Assembly: GCA_017506845.1 (NCBI GenBank)
Contig: JAFVMP010000193.1
Location: 1 to 11,304 of the forward strand
Direction of reading: 5' to 3'
From: Campylobacter sp.
GTDB taxonomy: Bacteria; Campylobacterota; Campylobacteria; Campylobacterales; Campylobacteraceae
Length of the DNA: 11,304 nt
Part shown: positions 1 to 6,098 of the stretch, piece after piece
Layout of the letters: every line of letters begins with the position of its first letter
Numbering within the stretch: the stretch's first letter is position 1
Notes under the pieces: model-generated
The model's database searches: none
What the model saw: only the letters and a program-made list of their open reading frames with translations
What the model was told of the DNA's origin: nothing
Program-made: the position numbers and the translations under genes

Positions 1-56
1 CACGCTAAAAGAACATTAAAATAAATTTCTATATAAGATAATCAACCTTATTAAAT

Positions 57-73
57 TTGGAATAAAAATTGCT
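57..73 (+). promoter_or_regulatory. sigma-54 (RpoN) promoter of the flgI operon
   Basis: The sequence TTGGAATAAAAATTGCT carries the GG (59-60) and GC (71-72) doublets exactly 10 bases apart, as sigma-54 requires, with the expected TTGG and TTGC contexts at -24 and -12. Transcription would start near position 84, giving a leader of about 33 bases before flgI. In Campylobacter, middle-class flagellar genes (rod, ring, hook) are transcribed by RpoN with the activator FlgR, so the location fits. No enhancer site for the activator is evident in the 56 bases upstream, where I see only AT-rich sequence. Confidence 0.85.
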
Positions 74-116
74 TTAAATACAAGAAATTATTTGAATTTA
101 CAAATAAAGGACTTGT

Positions 117-1166
117 ATGAAAGCGATTAAAATATTGCTTCTAGCATTATTTATGGCACTTAGCGCACAGGCTGCTATGATTAAAGAGTTAGCTAGTGTT
201 GTAGGTGTTCGTGATAACCAACTAATCGGTTATGGATTGGTTGTTGGTTTAAATGGCACAGGCGATGGTAGTAGTAGCGAATTTACCATTCAATCGCTAT
301 CAAATATGCTTCAAACGGTAAATGTCAAAGTCGATCCAGATGATATCAAATCTAAAAATACAGCCGCTGTTATGGTTACAGCAAAGCTTCCTCCTTTTGC
401 CCGTCAAGGTGATAATCTAGATGTTACAGTTAGTTCCATTGGTGATGCTAAAAATTTAATTGGCGGAACGCTTTTGCTTACAGCACTTAAGGGTGTTGAT
501 GGTGATATTTACGCTCTAGCTCAAGGCGCTTTAACGCTTGGTGGCTCAACTGCAAAAGGTGGAAATCATCCAACAGTTGCAACTATAATGGGTGGTGCTT
601 TGGTTGAAAAAGAGGTAGTATATGATATCTATAATAGGCCAAATGCAAATTTAAGTCTAAAAAACTCAAGCTTTCAAACTGCAATAGATATGCAAAATAC
701 TATTATATCTAAATTTGGTGCTGGTTCGGCAATGGCGCTTGATCCTAGAACAATTACTTTAACTAAGCCATCTGGTATTAGTATGGTGGAGTTTTTAGCT
801 AGTGTGCTAGAGACTGATATGCACTATAAGGCTGAAGAGAAGATTATAATTGATGAGCGTACAGGTACGGTAATAAGCGGCATAAATATCAAGGTTGAGC
901 CTGTTATAATCTCTCATGGTGCTATTACAATTCAGATTGATGGAAGCGGATTTGATCCGGCTGCGCCTGCTGCTGGCGATGTAGATATCGGTAATGTAGC
1001 GATTAATGCTAATACAAACACAATTAAAATGAATCAAGGAAATATCACAGTAGCTAATATCACAAGGGCTTTAAATAAGCTAGGCGCAACACCAAAAGAG
1101 ATTATAGCAATTATTGAGAATTTAAAACGAGCTGGAGCGATCCAAGCTGGCGTGGAGGTGATATGA
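117..1166 (+). CDS. flgI: FlgI, flagellar P-ring protein
   Basis: FlgI forms the P-ring, the bushing in the peptidoglycan layer around the rod of the flagellar basal body. At 349 aa it has normal family length. Residues 1-20 are a Sec signal peptide: Lys near the N terminus, a Leu/Ala-rich core, and an Ala-rich cleavage site (SAQA, after residue 19 or 20). The mature protein begins with the family signature: IKELASVVGVRDNQLIGYG, then LVVGLNGTGDG. The C terminus, ending AGAIQAGVEVI, is also typical. The ATG at 117 is preceded by AAGGA at 107-111. It is the first gene behind the sigma-54 promoter at 57-73, and its stop overlaps the start of flgJ. I see nothing truncated or unusual. Confidence 0.97.
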   Translation: MKAIKILLLALFMALSAQAAMIKELASVVGVRDNQLIGYGLVVGLNGTGDGSSSEFTIQSLSNMLQTVNVKVDPDDIKSKNTAAVMVTAKLPPFARQGDNLDVTVSSIGDAKNLIGGTLLLTALKGVDGDIYALAQGALTLGGSTAKGGNHPTVATIMGGALVEKEVVYDIYNRPNANLSLKNSSFQTAIDMQNTIISKFGAGSAMALDPRTITLTKPSGISMVEFLASVLETDMHYKAEEKIIIDERTGTVISGINIKVEPVIISHGAITIQIDGSGFDPAAPAAGDVDIGNVAINANTNTIKMNQGNITVANITRALNKLGATPKEIIAIIENLKRAGAIQAGVEVI

Positions 1167-1459
1167 TGAGAGTAGATACTAGCGCAGCACTTAGTGCGTA
1201 TAATGCTGCAAGTACGCAAAATATAGGCAAGACAAAACCTGTTGATGATGTAGCGCTTAGAGAGCAAACTGATGCTTTTGAAGCATTTTTGGTTAAGGAG
1301 GTTTTAGATATTGCATTAAAAAATGAAAATCCGCTATTTCCAGAAGATCCAGGCGATAAGATTTATAACTCTATGTATAATGATGCAATGAGTAAGGCGC
1401 TAAGTGGTGGATTTGGATTTTCTGAGTTGTTATATAATTTTTTAAAAGAGAGAGCCTAA
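1163..1459 (+). CDS. flgJ: FlgJ-type rod-binding protein, lacking a muramidase domain
   Basis: This 98-aa protein corresponds to the N-terminal rod-binding domain of FlgJ. Residues about 33-95 carry the pattern of that family: a helix with FEAFLVKEVLDIAL, an acidic/Pro loop, then YNSMYNDAMSKALS and GGFGFSELL. The peptidoglycan-hydrolase half found in enterobacterial FlgJ is absent; the stop is followed by a promoter, not by a frameshifted remnant, so this is the natural form. It probably acts in the periplasm as a rod-assembly scaffold, though no signal peptide is visible. The start overlaps the flgI stop (ATGA at 1163-1166). A second in-frame ATG at 1166 lies 7 bases after GGAGG (1154-1158), against only 4 for the first, so translation may really start there, one residue shorter. 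Confidence 0.88.
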   Translation: MMRVDTSAALSAYNAASTQNIGKTKPVDDVALREQTDAFEAFLVKEVLDIALKNENPLFPEDPGDKIYNSMYNDAMSKALSGGFGFSELLYNFLKERA

Positions 1460-1483
1460 ATAAAAGTTGAATTTTTCCGATTT
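1457..1483 (+). promoter_or_regulatory. sigma-28 (FliA) promoter upstream of flgM
   Basis: TAAA at 1457-1460, a 15-base spacer, and TCCGATTT at 1476-1483 match the flagellar sigma-28 consensus (TAAA-N15-GCCGATAA) in both sequence and spacing. The -35 element overlaps the flgJ stop codon (TAA, 1457-1459). Transcription would start around 1489-1491, about 30 bases before the flgM start codon. A FliA promoter for flgM, in addition to read-through from the sigma-54 promoter, is the usual feedback arrangement for the anti-sigma-28 factor. Confidence 0.8.
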
Positions 1484-1508
1484 AGCTTAAATAAAATAAT
1501 TAGCTAAA
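1481..1508 (+). repeat. inverted repeat (7-bp arms) just upstream of the flgM ribosome binding site
   Basis: TTTAGCT at 1481-1487 pairs perfectly with AGCTAAA at 1502-1508 around a 14-base AT-rich loop. The right arm ends directly beside the flgM Shine-Dalgarno AAGGA (1509-1513). The left arm overlaps the end of the sigma-28 -10 element, so it would be present only in the long operon transcript and absent from an RNA started at the sigma-28 promoter. Only two of the seven pairs are G-C, so any RNA hairpin would be weak. Confidence 0.45.
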
Positions 1509-1519
1509 AAGGATTTACG

Positions 1520-1720
1520 ATGATAGGTTCTATAAAAGCAGGTGCTATCTATAATAGCATCGTAACACCAAAAAACGAAGAGAAAAAAAACGAACAATTA
1601 ACACAAACTCAAAGTAGTGGTAACTCTAAGATAAAAGAGCTAACTGCGATGATACAAAAAGGCGAGTATAAAGTAGATATAGACGCCCTTTCTAAAAAAA
1701 TCGCAGACTCTTTGGTCTAA
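1520..1720 (+). CDS. flgM: FlgM, anti-sigma-28 factor
   Basis: FlgM binds and inhibits FliA (sigma-28) until the hook-basal body is complete; it is then exported or otherwise released and late genes are expressed. The 66-aa product is short and of family size. Residues 1-35 are polar, rich in Lys, Glu, Asn, Gln and Ser and probably disordered. Residues 37-66 hold the sigma-binding signature (KIKELTAMIQKGEYKVDIDA, then LSKKIADSL). The ATG at 1520 follows AAGGA at 1509-1513. A sigma-28-type promoter lies immediately upstream and the sigma-54 operon reads through from flgI, which implies dual control. An A8 run at 1583-1590 (codons 22-24) lies in the disordered half. Identification rests on the C-terminal pattern and on position between flgJ and flgK. 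Confidence 0.9.
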   Translation: MIGSIKAGAIYNSIVTPKNEEKKNEQLTQTQSSGNSKIKELTAMIQKGEYKVDIDALSKKIADSLV

Positions 1721-1728
1721 ATTTAACT

Positions 1729-1752
1729 GCTTCTTTGAGTAATCAAAGGAGC
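1729..1752 (+). promoter_or_regulatory. RNA hairpin with GUAA loop covering the flgN ribosome binding site
   Basis: GCTTCTTTGA (1729-1738) pairs with TCAAAGGAGC (1743-1752). This gives ten pairs, one of them a G-U wobble (1732 with 1749), closed by GTAA at 1739-1742, which fits the GNRA tetraloop class. The right arm contains the entire Shine-Dalgarno AAAGGAG (1745-1751) of the gene starting at 1758. The flgM stop ends at 1720, nine bases before the left arm, so a ribosome finishing flgM would reach into the stem. No T-run follows, so it is not an intrinsic terminator. The likely role is coupling flgN translation to flgM; this is inference from geometry. Confidence 0.65.
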
Positions 1753-1757
1753 AAAAT

Positions 1758-2201
1758 ATGGTAAAACACTATCTAGACGAGGCTATATCGGAGCTTGGTG
1801 AATTAATAGCAATCACTAAGCAAGATATAGAAAATATTCAAAAAGCTGACCACTCACATGTAGATGACCACAGCAAGAAAAAAACCGAATTAGTCCGAAA
1901 ATTTGAAAAAACTAAATCTCAGCTTGATAATGAATTAGTCAAACTTGCCCAAGCTAATGCTGGCACAGATTTAGCTAGTATATTATCTGATGAGATAAAA
2001 GATAGGTTAGCTCAATTAAGAGACTCATTAGAAACTCTCCAAAAAGTTAATAAAGAGTATGCTAAATCAGTAGTTGTGGTCAAAGAATTCTATGACTCAC
2101 TACTAAAGACGATGCTAGGCGCACAAAATCCAAGCTCATATGGAGATGGGACAAAATCTAGCCTAGCAGATGCTGAAAAACTACTAAAATTAAGGATTTG
2201 A
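1758..2201 (+). CDS. flgN: FlgN-like flagellar export chaperone candidate
   Basis: This 147-aa protein is hydrophilic and almost entirely helical in appearance. Heptad-like spacing suggests coiled coil over residues about 10-115, and a polar Gly/Ser/Pro loop (NPSSYGDGTKSS) precedes a final short helix. There is no signal peptide or membrane segment, so it is cytoplasmic. Small helical proteins encoded directly before flgK are usually FlgN-type chaperones that deliver the hook-filament junction proteins FlgK and FlgL to the export gate. The C. jejuni gene in this position, Cj1465 as I recall, has been described as FlgN-like. Sequence motifs in this family are weak, so the assignment is mainly from size, helix content and position. 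The ATG follows AAAGGAG (1745-1751), which lies inside a hairpin. One base separates its stop from the flgK start. Confidence 0.7.
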   Translation: MVKHYLDEAISELGELIAITKQDIENIQKADHSHVDDHSKKKTELVRKFEKTKSQLDNELVKLAQANAGTDLASILSDEIKDRLAQLRDSLETLQKVNKEYAKSVVVVKEFYDSLLKTMLGAQNPSSYGDGTKSSLADAEKLLKLRI

Positions 2202-2202
2202 T

Positions 2203-4059
2203 ATGGGAATTTTTGATTCTTTATACACAGGCGTGAGCGGTCTAAATGCAGCTCAAATTCAAATTCAAGTAACAGGGCAAAATATCACCAATGTAAATAG
2301 CGATTACTATACTCGCCAAAGGGTGGTTCAATCAGCTGCTGATCCGCTTCATGCAACCCCTGGCGATATTGGGCTTGGAACTAGAGTTGATACGATTGTA
2401 AGGATTCATGATGAATTTACCTTTACTAAACTAAAAACTGCATCATCAAATAAAGAGTGTACATCTTATAAAGAGGATATTTTAAAAGAGATTACTCAAA
2501 GATTTCCAGATTTACAAGATACAGGGTTGCTAAATGATATCCAAAACTACTATCAAGCGTGGAATAATTTTGCTTCTCACTCATATGAGTCTAGTCAAAA
2601 AGAAAATTTGCTAAATATTACAAATACGCTAACTTATAGAGTAAATGATACTGCGCTTCAGCTACAGACTATACATAAAAGTATAAATGATGATATCGTA
2701 ATAGCAGTAGAGGAGATAAATCGCTTAGGTCAGCAAATAGCAGATATAAATAAGCAAATTCAATCAGTTGAGAGTAAAAGTAGCTCAGTTAATGCTAATG
2801 ATCTAAGAGATAAAAGAGACCAGCTAGAAGCTACAATGGCAAATTTAGTCAATATCTCAACATTTAAAAATGATATTATGTCTGATAGTAGATATGGTGG
2901 CGCAATGACTGACCAAGGTAAAGATTATACTCTAGCAATTGATGGTATAACGCTTGTTGAAGGGGTAAATTTTCACCCATTAAAGCTAGATACGCAGGCT
3001 TCTAAAGATGGATTTGCTACTATATACTATGAGTTAAATGATGAAACTAGAATAGAAATGAGTAATAAAATCACTAATGGCAAGCTAGGTGCTATGCTTG
3101 ATTTGCGTGGTAGAAATGTAGATGAGCATGGTGAATTTATGGATGGAACTATTACTGATTTTAGAAATAACCTTGATACATTTGCTCAAACTATGATTGT
3201 CCATACTAACAATATCTATGCGTTATCAGCTCAAGATAAGATGCATAGTATGGATTTAAAAGATATGGATAAGGATATGACGCTACAAAATTATAGCTCA
3301 TATGTACAAAGTGGGAGCTTTGATGTAGTTGTCTATAATGCTTCAGGGCAAGAGGTTGCTAGAAAATCTATAAATATCGATGCATCAACTACTATGAATG
3401 ATACAACGCAAGGAACATCAATCGTTTCGCAGTTTAATTCAAATGTCGATGGTAATAATGATAATAATCTAAATAATGATTTAGATGATTATTTTGAGGC
3501 GATTTATACATTTGACCCAAAAATAGGAATGGGAAAACTAGGCTTTGTTCCAAAAGGCGCTGAGGGCGAATATACAATCTCAATTGAAGATAATGGGACA
3601 AATTTTGCTGGTGTTTTTGGTATGAGTCAGTTTTTTGAAGGAACTAAAGCATCAAATATGCAAGTTGAACAAAGCCTAAGGGCTGATAGTTCTAAAATAA
3701 AAGGTAATAAAGCTCCAGTCGATGGCGATAATACTATGGCAAATGAGATGGTATTGCTACAAACTAAACAAGTAGATTTTATCAATAAAGATGGCAGTAT
3801 AAAAAATGAAACAATTAGCGGATATTATCGTTACTTAACATCAGATATCGCTGGTAGAACTGAATCAGTAATTGCGCTAAATAGTACCAATACATCTCTT
3901 CACGCTAGTGTATTTGCTGAGTTTCAAAGCATTAGCGGGGTAAATATTGATGAAGAGTTATCAAATTTAATTCGTTTTCAAAGTAGCTATGGTGCAGCAG
4001 CAAAGATCATAACTACAGTCGATCAGATGTTAAATACGCTCCTATCTGTAAAACAGTAA
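2203..4059 (+). CDS. flgK: FlgK, flagellar hook-filament junction protein 1 (HAP1)
   Basis: FlgK is the first hook-associated protein and joins hook to filament after export through the flagellar type III system. The 618-aa product is of normal to slightly long size. The N terminus has the axial-protein signature (FDSLYTGVSGLNAAQ, then QVTGQNITNVNSDYYTRQR; about residues 4-41). The C-terminal 50 residues form the matching D0 helix (ISGVNIDEELSNLIRFQSSY, then AAAKIITTVDQMLNTLLSV). The variable domain lies between about residues 240 and 560 and contains an Asn/Asp-rich stretch. There is no cleaved signal. It has one cysteine, Cys86. AAGGA at 2192-2196 lies inside the end of the upstream gene, six bases before the ATG, so expression is likely coupled to the chaperone candidate. 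Confidence 0.97.
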   Translation: MGIFDSLYTGVSGLNAAQIQIQVTGQNITNVNSDYYTRQRVVQSAADPLHATPGDIGLGTRVDTIVRIHDEFTFTKLKTASSNKECTSYKEDILKEITQRFPDLQDTGLLNDIQNYYQAWNNFASHSYESSQKENLLNITNTLTYRVNDTALQLQTIHKSINDDIVIAVEEINRLGQQIADINKQIQSVESKSSSVNANDLRDKRDQLEATMANLVNISTFKNDIMSDSRYGGAMTDQGKDYTLAIDGITLVEGVNFHPLKLDTQASKDGFATIYYELNDETRIEMSNKITNGKLGAMLDLRGRNVDEHGEFMDGTITDFRNNLDTFAQTMIVHTNNIYALSAQDKMHSMDLKDMDKDMTLQNYSSYVQSGSFDVVVYNASGQEVARKSINIDASTTMNDTTQGTSIVSQFNSNVDGNNDNNLNNDLDDYFEAIYTFDPKIGMGKLGFVPKGAEGEYTISIEDNGTNFAGVFGMSQFFEGTKASNMQVEQSLRADSSKIKGNKAPVDGDNTMANEMVLLQTKQVDFINKDGSIKNETISGYYRYLTSDIAGRTESVIALNSTNTSLHASVFAEFQSISGVNIDEELSNLIRFQSSYGAAAKIITTVDQMLNTLLSVKQ

Positions 4060-4832
4060 TGAATAGACTAAAACTCGCCCTAGATGATGAACTCTCTAGG
4101 GCAAATACTACAAATGGCCTTTATAGTGCTGCTGATCCACTTCAAATCGCTACTAAATTTAAAACCGATCCAGTAATAACGCTTATTTGTGCGCTTTTTG
4201 CTTATGGTAATGCTAGGGCAATTGTCAAGTTTTTAAGTGGATTGGATTTTAATATTTTAAGCTTAAGCGATAAGGATATTTTAGATATTGCTTTGGAGAA
4301 AAAATATATCTATAGATTTCAAAATAGCTTAGATGTGGCACAAATTTTTGTAACGATGGCAAGAGCTAAAAAAGAGCTGGATTTAGAAAATATAATACAA
4401 AAAGGCTCTCAAGATAGCGCTATTATTTATGGTATAAATATGCTTATTAATGAAATTTATAGGCTTAATGAGTACCGCTCAAGTGGGTATGAGTTTTTCT
4501 TTGGTAAAGAGTTTAAAACTGAACCTAAAAGCCCATATAAACGCTATAATATGTGGCTTAGATGGATGGTAAGAGATAGTGATATTGATCTTGGATTATT
4601 TAAAAATATTAATAAATCAAATTTAATCTTACCGCTTGATACACACACTCACAAGGTAGCTCAAGCAATTGGTCTATGTAGCCGCAAAAGCTATGACTAT
4701 AAAGCAGCTAAGCAGATTACTGATAATCTATTTTTATTTGATCCAAATGATCCAATTAAGTATGATTTTGCCTTATATCGCATAGGTCAAAGCGGTAATT
4801 TACAAAAATTTTTAGAGCGTATAAAAGGGTAA
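4059..4832 (+). CDS. DUF2400 / TIGR02757 family protein, function unknown
   Basis: This 257-aa protein matches the TIGR02757 (DUF2400) family as I know it. It has an N-terminal block (ADPLQIATKF, then ICALFAYGNARAIVKFL; residues about 23-56), a central LRWMVRDSDIDLG, the block LPLDTHTHKVAQAIGL (191-206), and the C-terminal FDPNDPIKYDFALYRIG. The length is typical and nothing is missing. The LDTHTHKVAQAIGL block resembles the VDTHxxRV segment around the catalytic Asp of endonuclease III-type HhH-GPD glycosylases, but the C-terminal four-cysteine iron-sulfur motif is absent. No function is established to my knowledge. The start is the ATG at 4059, overlapping the flgK stop by one base (TAATG). 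No Shine-Dalgarno precedes it, so translation probably depends on ribosomes finishing flgK. No signal peptide or membrane segment is seen. Confidence 0.85.
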   Translation: MNRLKLALDDELSRANTTNGLYSAADPLQIATKFKTDPVITLICALFAYGNARAIVKFLSGLDFNILSLSDKDILDIALEKKYIYRFQNSLDVAQIFVTMARAKKELDLENIIQKGSQDSAIIYGINMLINEIYRLNEYRSSGYEFFFGKEFKTEPKSPYKRYNMWLRWMVRDSDIDLGLFKNINKSNLILPLDTHTHKVAQAIGLCSRKSYDYKAAKQITDNLFLFDPNDPIKYDFALYRIGQSGNLQKFLERIKG

Positions 4833-4847
4833 ATTTAATAAAAACTT

Positions 4848-4861
4848 GCTAATATAATAGC
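4848..4861 (+). promoter_or_regulatory. putative sigma-70 promoter of proA, -10 element within a short palindrome
   Basis: TATAAT at 4853-4858 is a perfect -10 hexamer in the 51-base gap before proA, with transcription expected near 4865. No clear -35 is present, which is normal for Campylobacter vegetative promoters. The -10 sits inside GCTA-N6-TAGC (4848-4861). A wider inverted repeat, ACTTGCT (4844-4850) with AGCGAGT (4871-4877; one G-T pair), also brackets it. The proA ribosome binding site is weak (AAGCGAG, 4870-4876) and overlaps the outer right arm. No terminator for the upstream operon is visible here. Confidence 0.55.
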
Positions 4862-4883
4862 TAAAAATTAAGCGAGTAAAAAT

Positions 4884-6098
4884 ATGGAAAATAGACTAAA
4901 AGAGTTAAAAAAAGCTACTAAAAAATTACAAATTTTAAATCAAAACCAAAGAGCAAATTTAATACAAAAAATAGCTGATGCAATAGAAAATAATATAGCT
5001 AAAATCATAGAGGCTAATTTAGTAGATTTACAAAATGCTAAGGATTTAAGTCCAGCTTTGCAAGATAGATTAAAGCTAGATGAAGTGCGTATAAAGGCTC
5101 TTGCAGATGGTATTAGAGATATAGCAATGTTAAAAGATCCAATTGGTAAAATTCACGATGGTTGGAGCGCTAAAAGTGGATTAAAGATAGAAAAAATCAG
5201 CGTGCCTCTTGGGGTAATTGCTATGATATACGAATCTAGACCAAATGTTACAGCTGAAGTAGCTGCTCTTGCTATTAAAAGTGCTAATGGTTGTGCATTA
5301 AAGGGCGGTAAAGAGGCTATAAACTCAAATTTAGCCATTGCAAGTATAATCAAAAATAGTCTAGGTGAGTATGGTGGCTGCATAGAGTATTTTGATATTA
5401 GCAGAGATGAGGTGCTAGAGTTTATTAGAATGGATAGATATATAGATTTAGTAGTTCCTAGAGGAGGGGAGGGGCTGGTAAAATTTGTAAGTGCTAACTC
5501 CTCGATACCTGTATTAAAGCATGATAAGGGAGTCTGTCATATCTATGTTCATAAGGCTGCAAATATTCAAAAAGCATTAGATATCTGCGTAAATGCTAAA
5601 TGCTCTCGTCCAGGTGTTTGCAATGCTGCTGAGTGTGTGCTAGTTGATGAGAGTATTGCTGCTGATTTCTTGCCACTATTAAAAGCTAGACTTGATAAAT
5701 TTAGTGTAAAAATTCACGGCTGTCAAAAGAGTGTTAATATAATAAATTGCTTTGAAGCTACAGATAAAAGCTATTATAATGAGTATTTAGATTTTGAGCT
5801 GAATTTAAAAATTGTAGGTAGTTTAGATGAGGCGCTAGATCATATTGATGAATATAGTAGCGGACATAGTGAAGCGATTATAAGCGATGATTATGCTGCT
5901 TGTGAGGAATTTTTAAGCCGTGTTGATAGTGCGTGCGTCTATGCAAATGCCTCAACTAGATTTAGCGATGGGGGAGAGTTTGGCTTTGGCGCAGAGGTTG
6001 GTATTAGCACTTGTAAAATGCACGCTCGTGGTCCTGTGGGCGTAGATGAACTAACGACTTATAAATATATTATTAGAGGTCAAGGCCAGATTAGATAA
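4884..6098 (+). CDS. proA: ProA, gamma-glutamyl phosphate reductase
   Basis: ProA reduces gamma-glutamyl phosphate with NADPH to glutamate semialdehyde in cytoplasmic proline synthesis. The 404-aa product is close to the usual 410-420. It shows the family blocks in order: VPLGVIAMIYESRPNVTAE (about residues 107-125), ALKGGKEAINSN, LVVPRGGEGLV, HDKGVCHIYV, and the active-site loop RPGVCNAAE with catalytic Cys246. The C-terminal block is STCKMHARGPVGVDELTTYK. Two further cysteines, Cys240 and Cys251, flank the catalytic one. ProB, its usual partner, is not adjacent. The gene has its own -10 element upstream and its stop abuts the stop of the convergent pflB. The ATG at 4884 was chosen because the family N-terminal helix begins there. 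Confidence 0.96.
   Translation: MENRLKELKKATKKLQILNQNQRANLIQKIADAIENNIAKIIEANLVDLQNAKDLSPALQDRLKLDEVRIKALADGIRDIAMLKDPIGKIHDGWSAKSGLKIEKISVPLGVIAMIYESRPNVTAEVAALAIKSANGCALKGGKEAINSNLAIASIIKNSLGEYGGCIEYFDISRDEVLEFIRMDRYIDLVVPRGGEGLVKFVSANSSIPVLKHDKGVCHIYVHKAANIQKALDICVNAKCSRPGVCNAAECVLVDESIAADFLPLLKARLDKFSVKIHGCQKSVNIINCFEATDKSYYNEYLDFELNLKIVGSLDEALDHIDEYSSGHSEAIISDDYAACEEFLSRVDSACVYANASTRFSDGGEFGFGAEVGISTCKMHARGPVGVDELTTYKYIIRGQGQIR

Noticed and set aside
31..50. ATAAG/CTTAT short inverted repeat and TATAAG-like box upstream of flgI
   Set aside because: It is only five paired bases in AT-rich DNA, and the box is a poor sigma-70 match beside a strong sigma-54 promoter.
807..1267. Open frames on the minus strand opposite flgI and flgJ
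   Set aside because: They are antisense to well-conserved genes, have low-complexity Ile/Ser/Asn-rich products, and carry no ribosome binding site or family resemblance.
1163..1459. flgJ as a truncated pseudogene
   Set aside because: The short form without a hydrolase domain is normal in Campylobacter relatives, the rod-binding domain is complete, and a promoter starts at its stop codon.
1714..1730. TTGG...TGCTT at the end of flgM as a possible sigma-54 promoter
   Set aside because: The GG and GC are 13 bases apart instead of 10, which sigma-54 does not tolerate.
1729..1752. Hairpin after flgM read as an intrinsic terminator
   Set aside because: No T-run follows; the next bases are GCAAAATATGG leading straight into the next start codon.
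1797..1810. GG-N10-GC spacing like a sigma-54 promoter inside the flgN-like gene
   Set aside because: The -12 side lacks the TT before GC and the -24 side lacks the CA after GG; spacing alone is expected by chance.
5153..5383. Minus-strand open frame inside proA
   Set aside because: It mirrors the conserved ProA coding sequence and shows no start signal or recognisable product.
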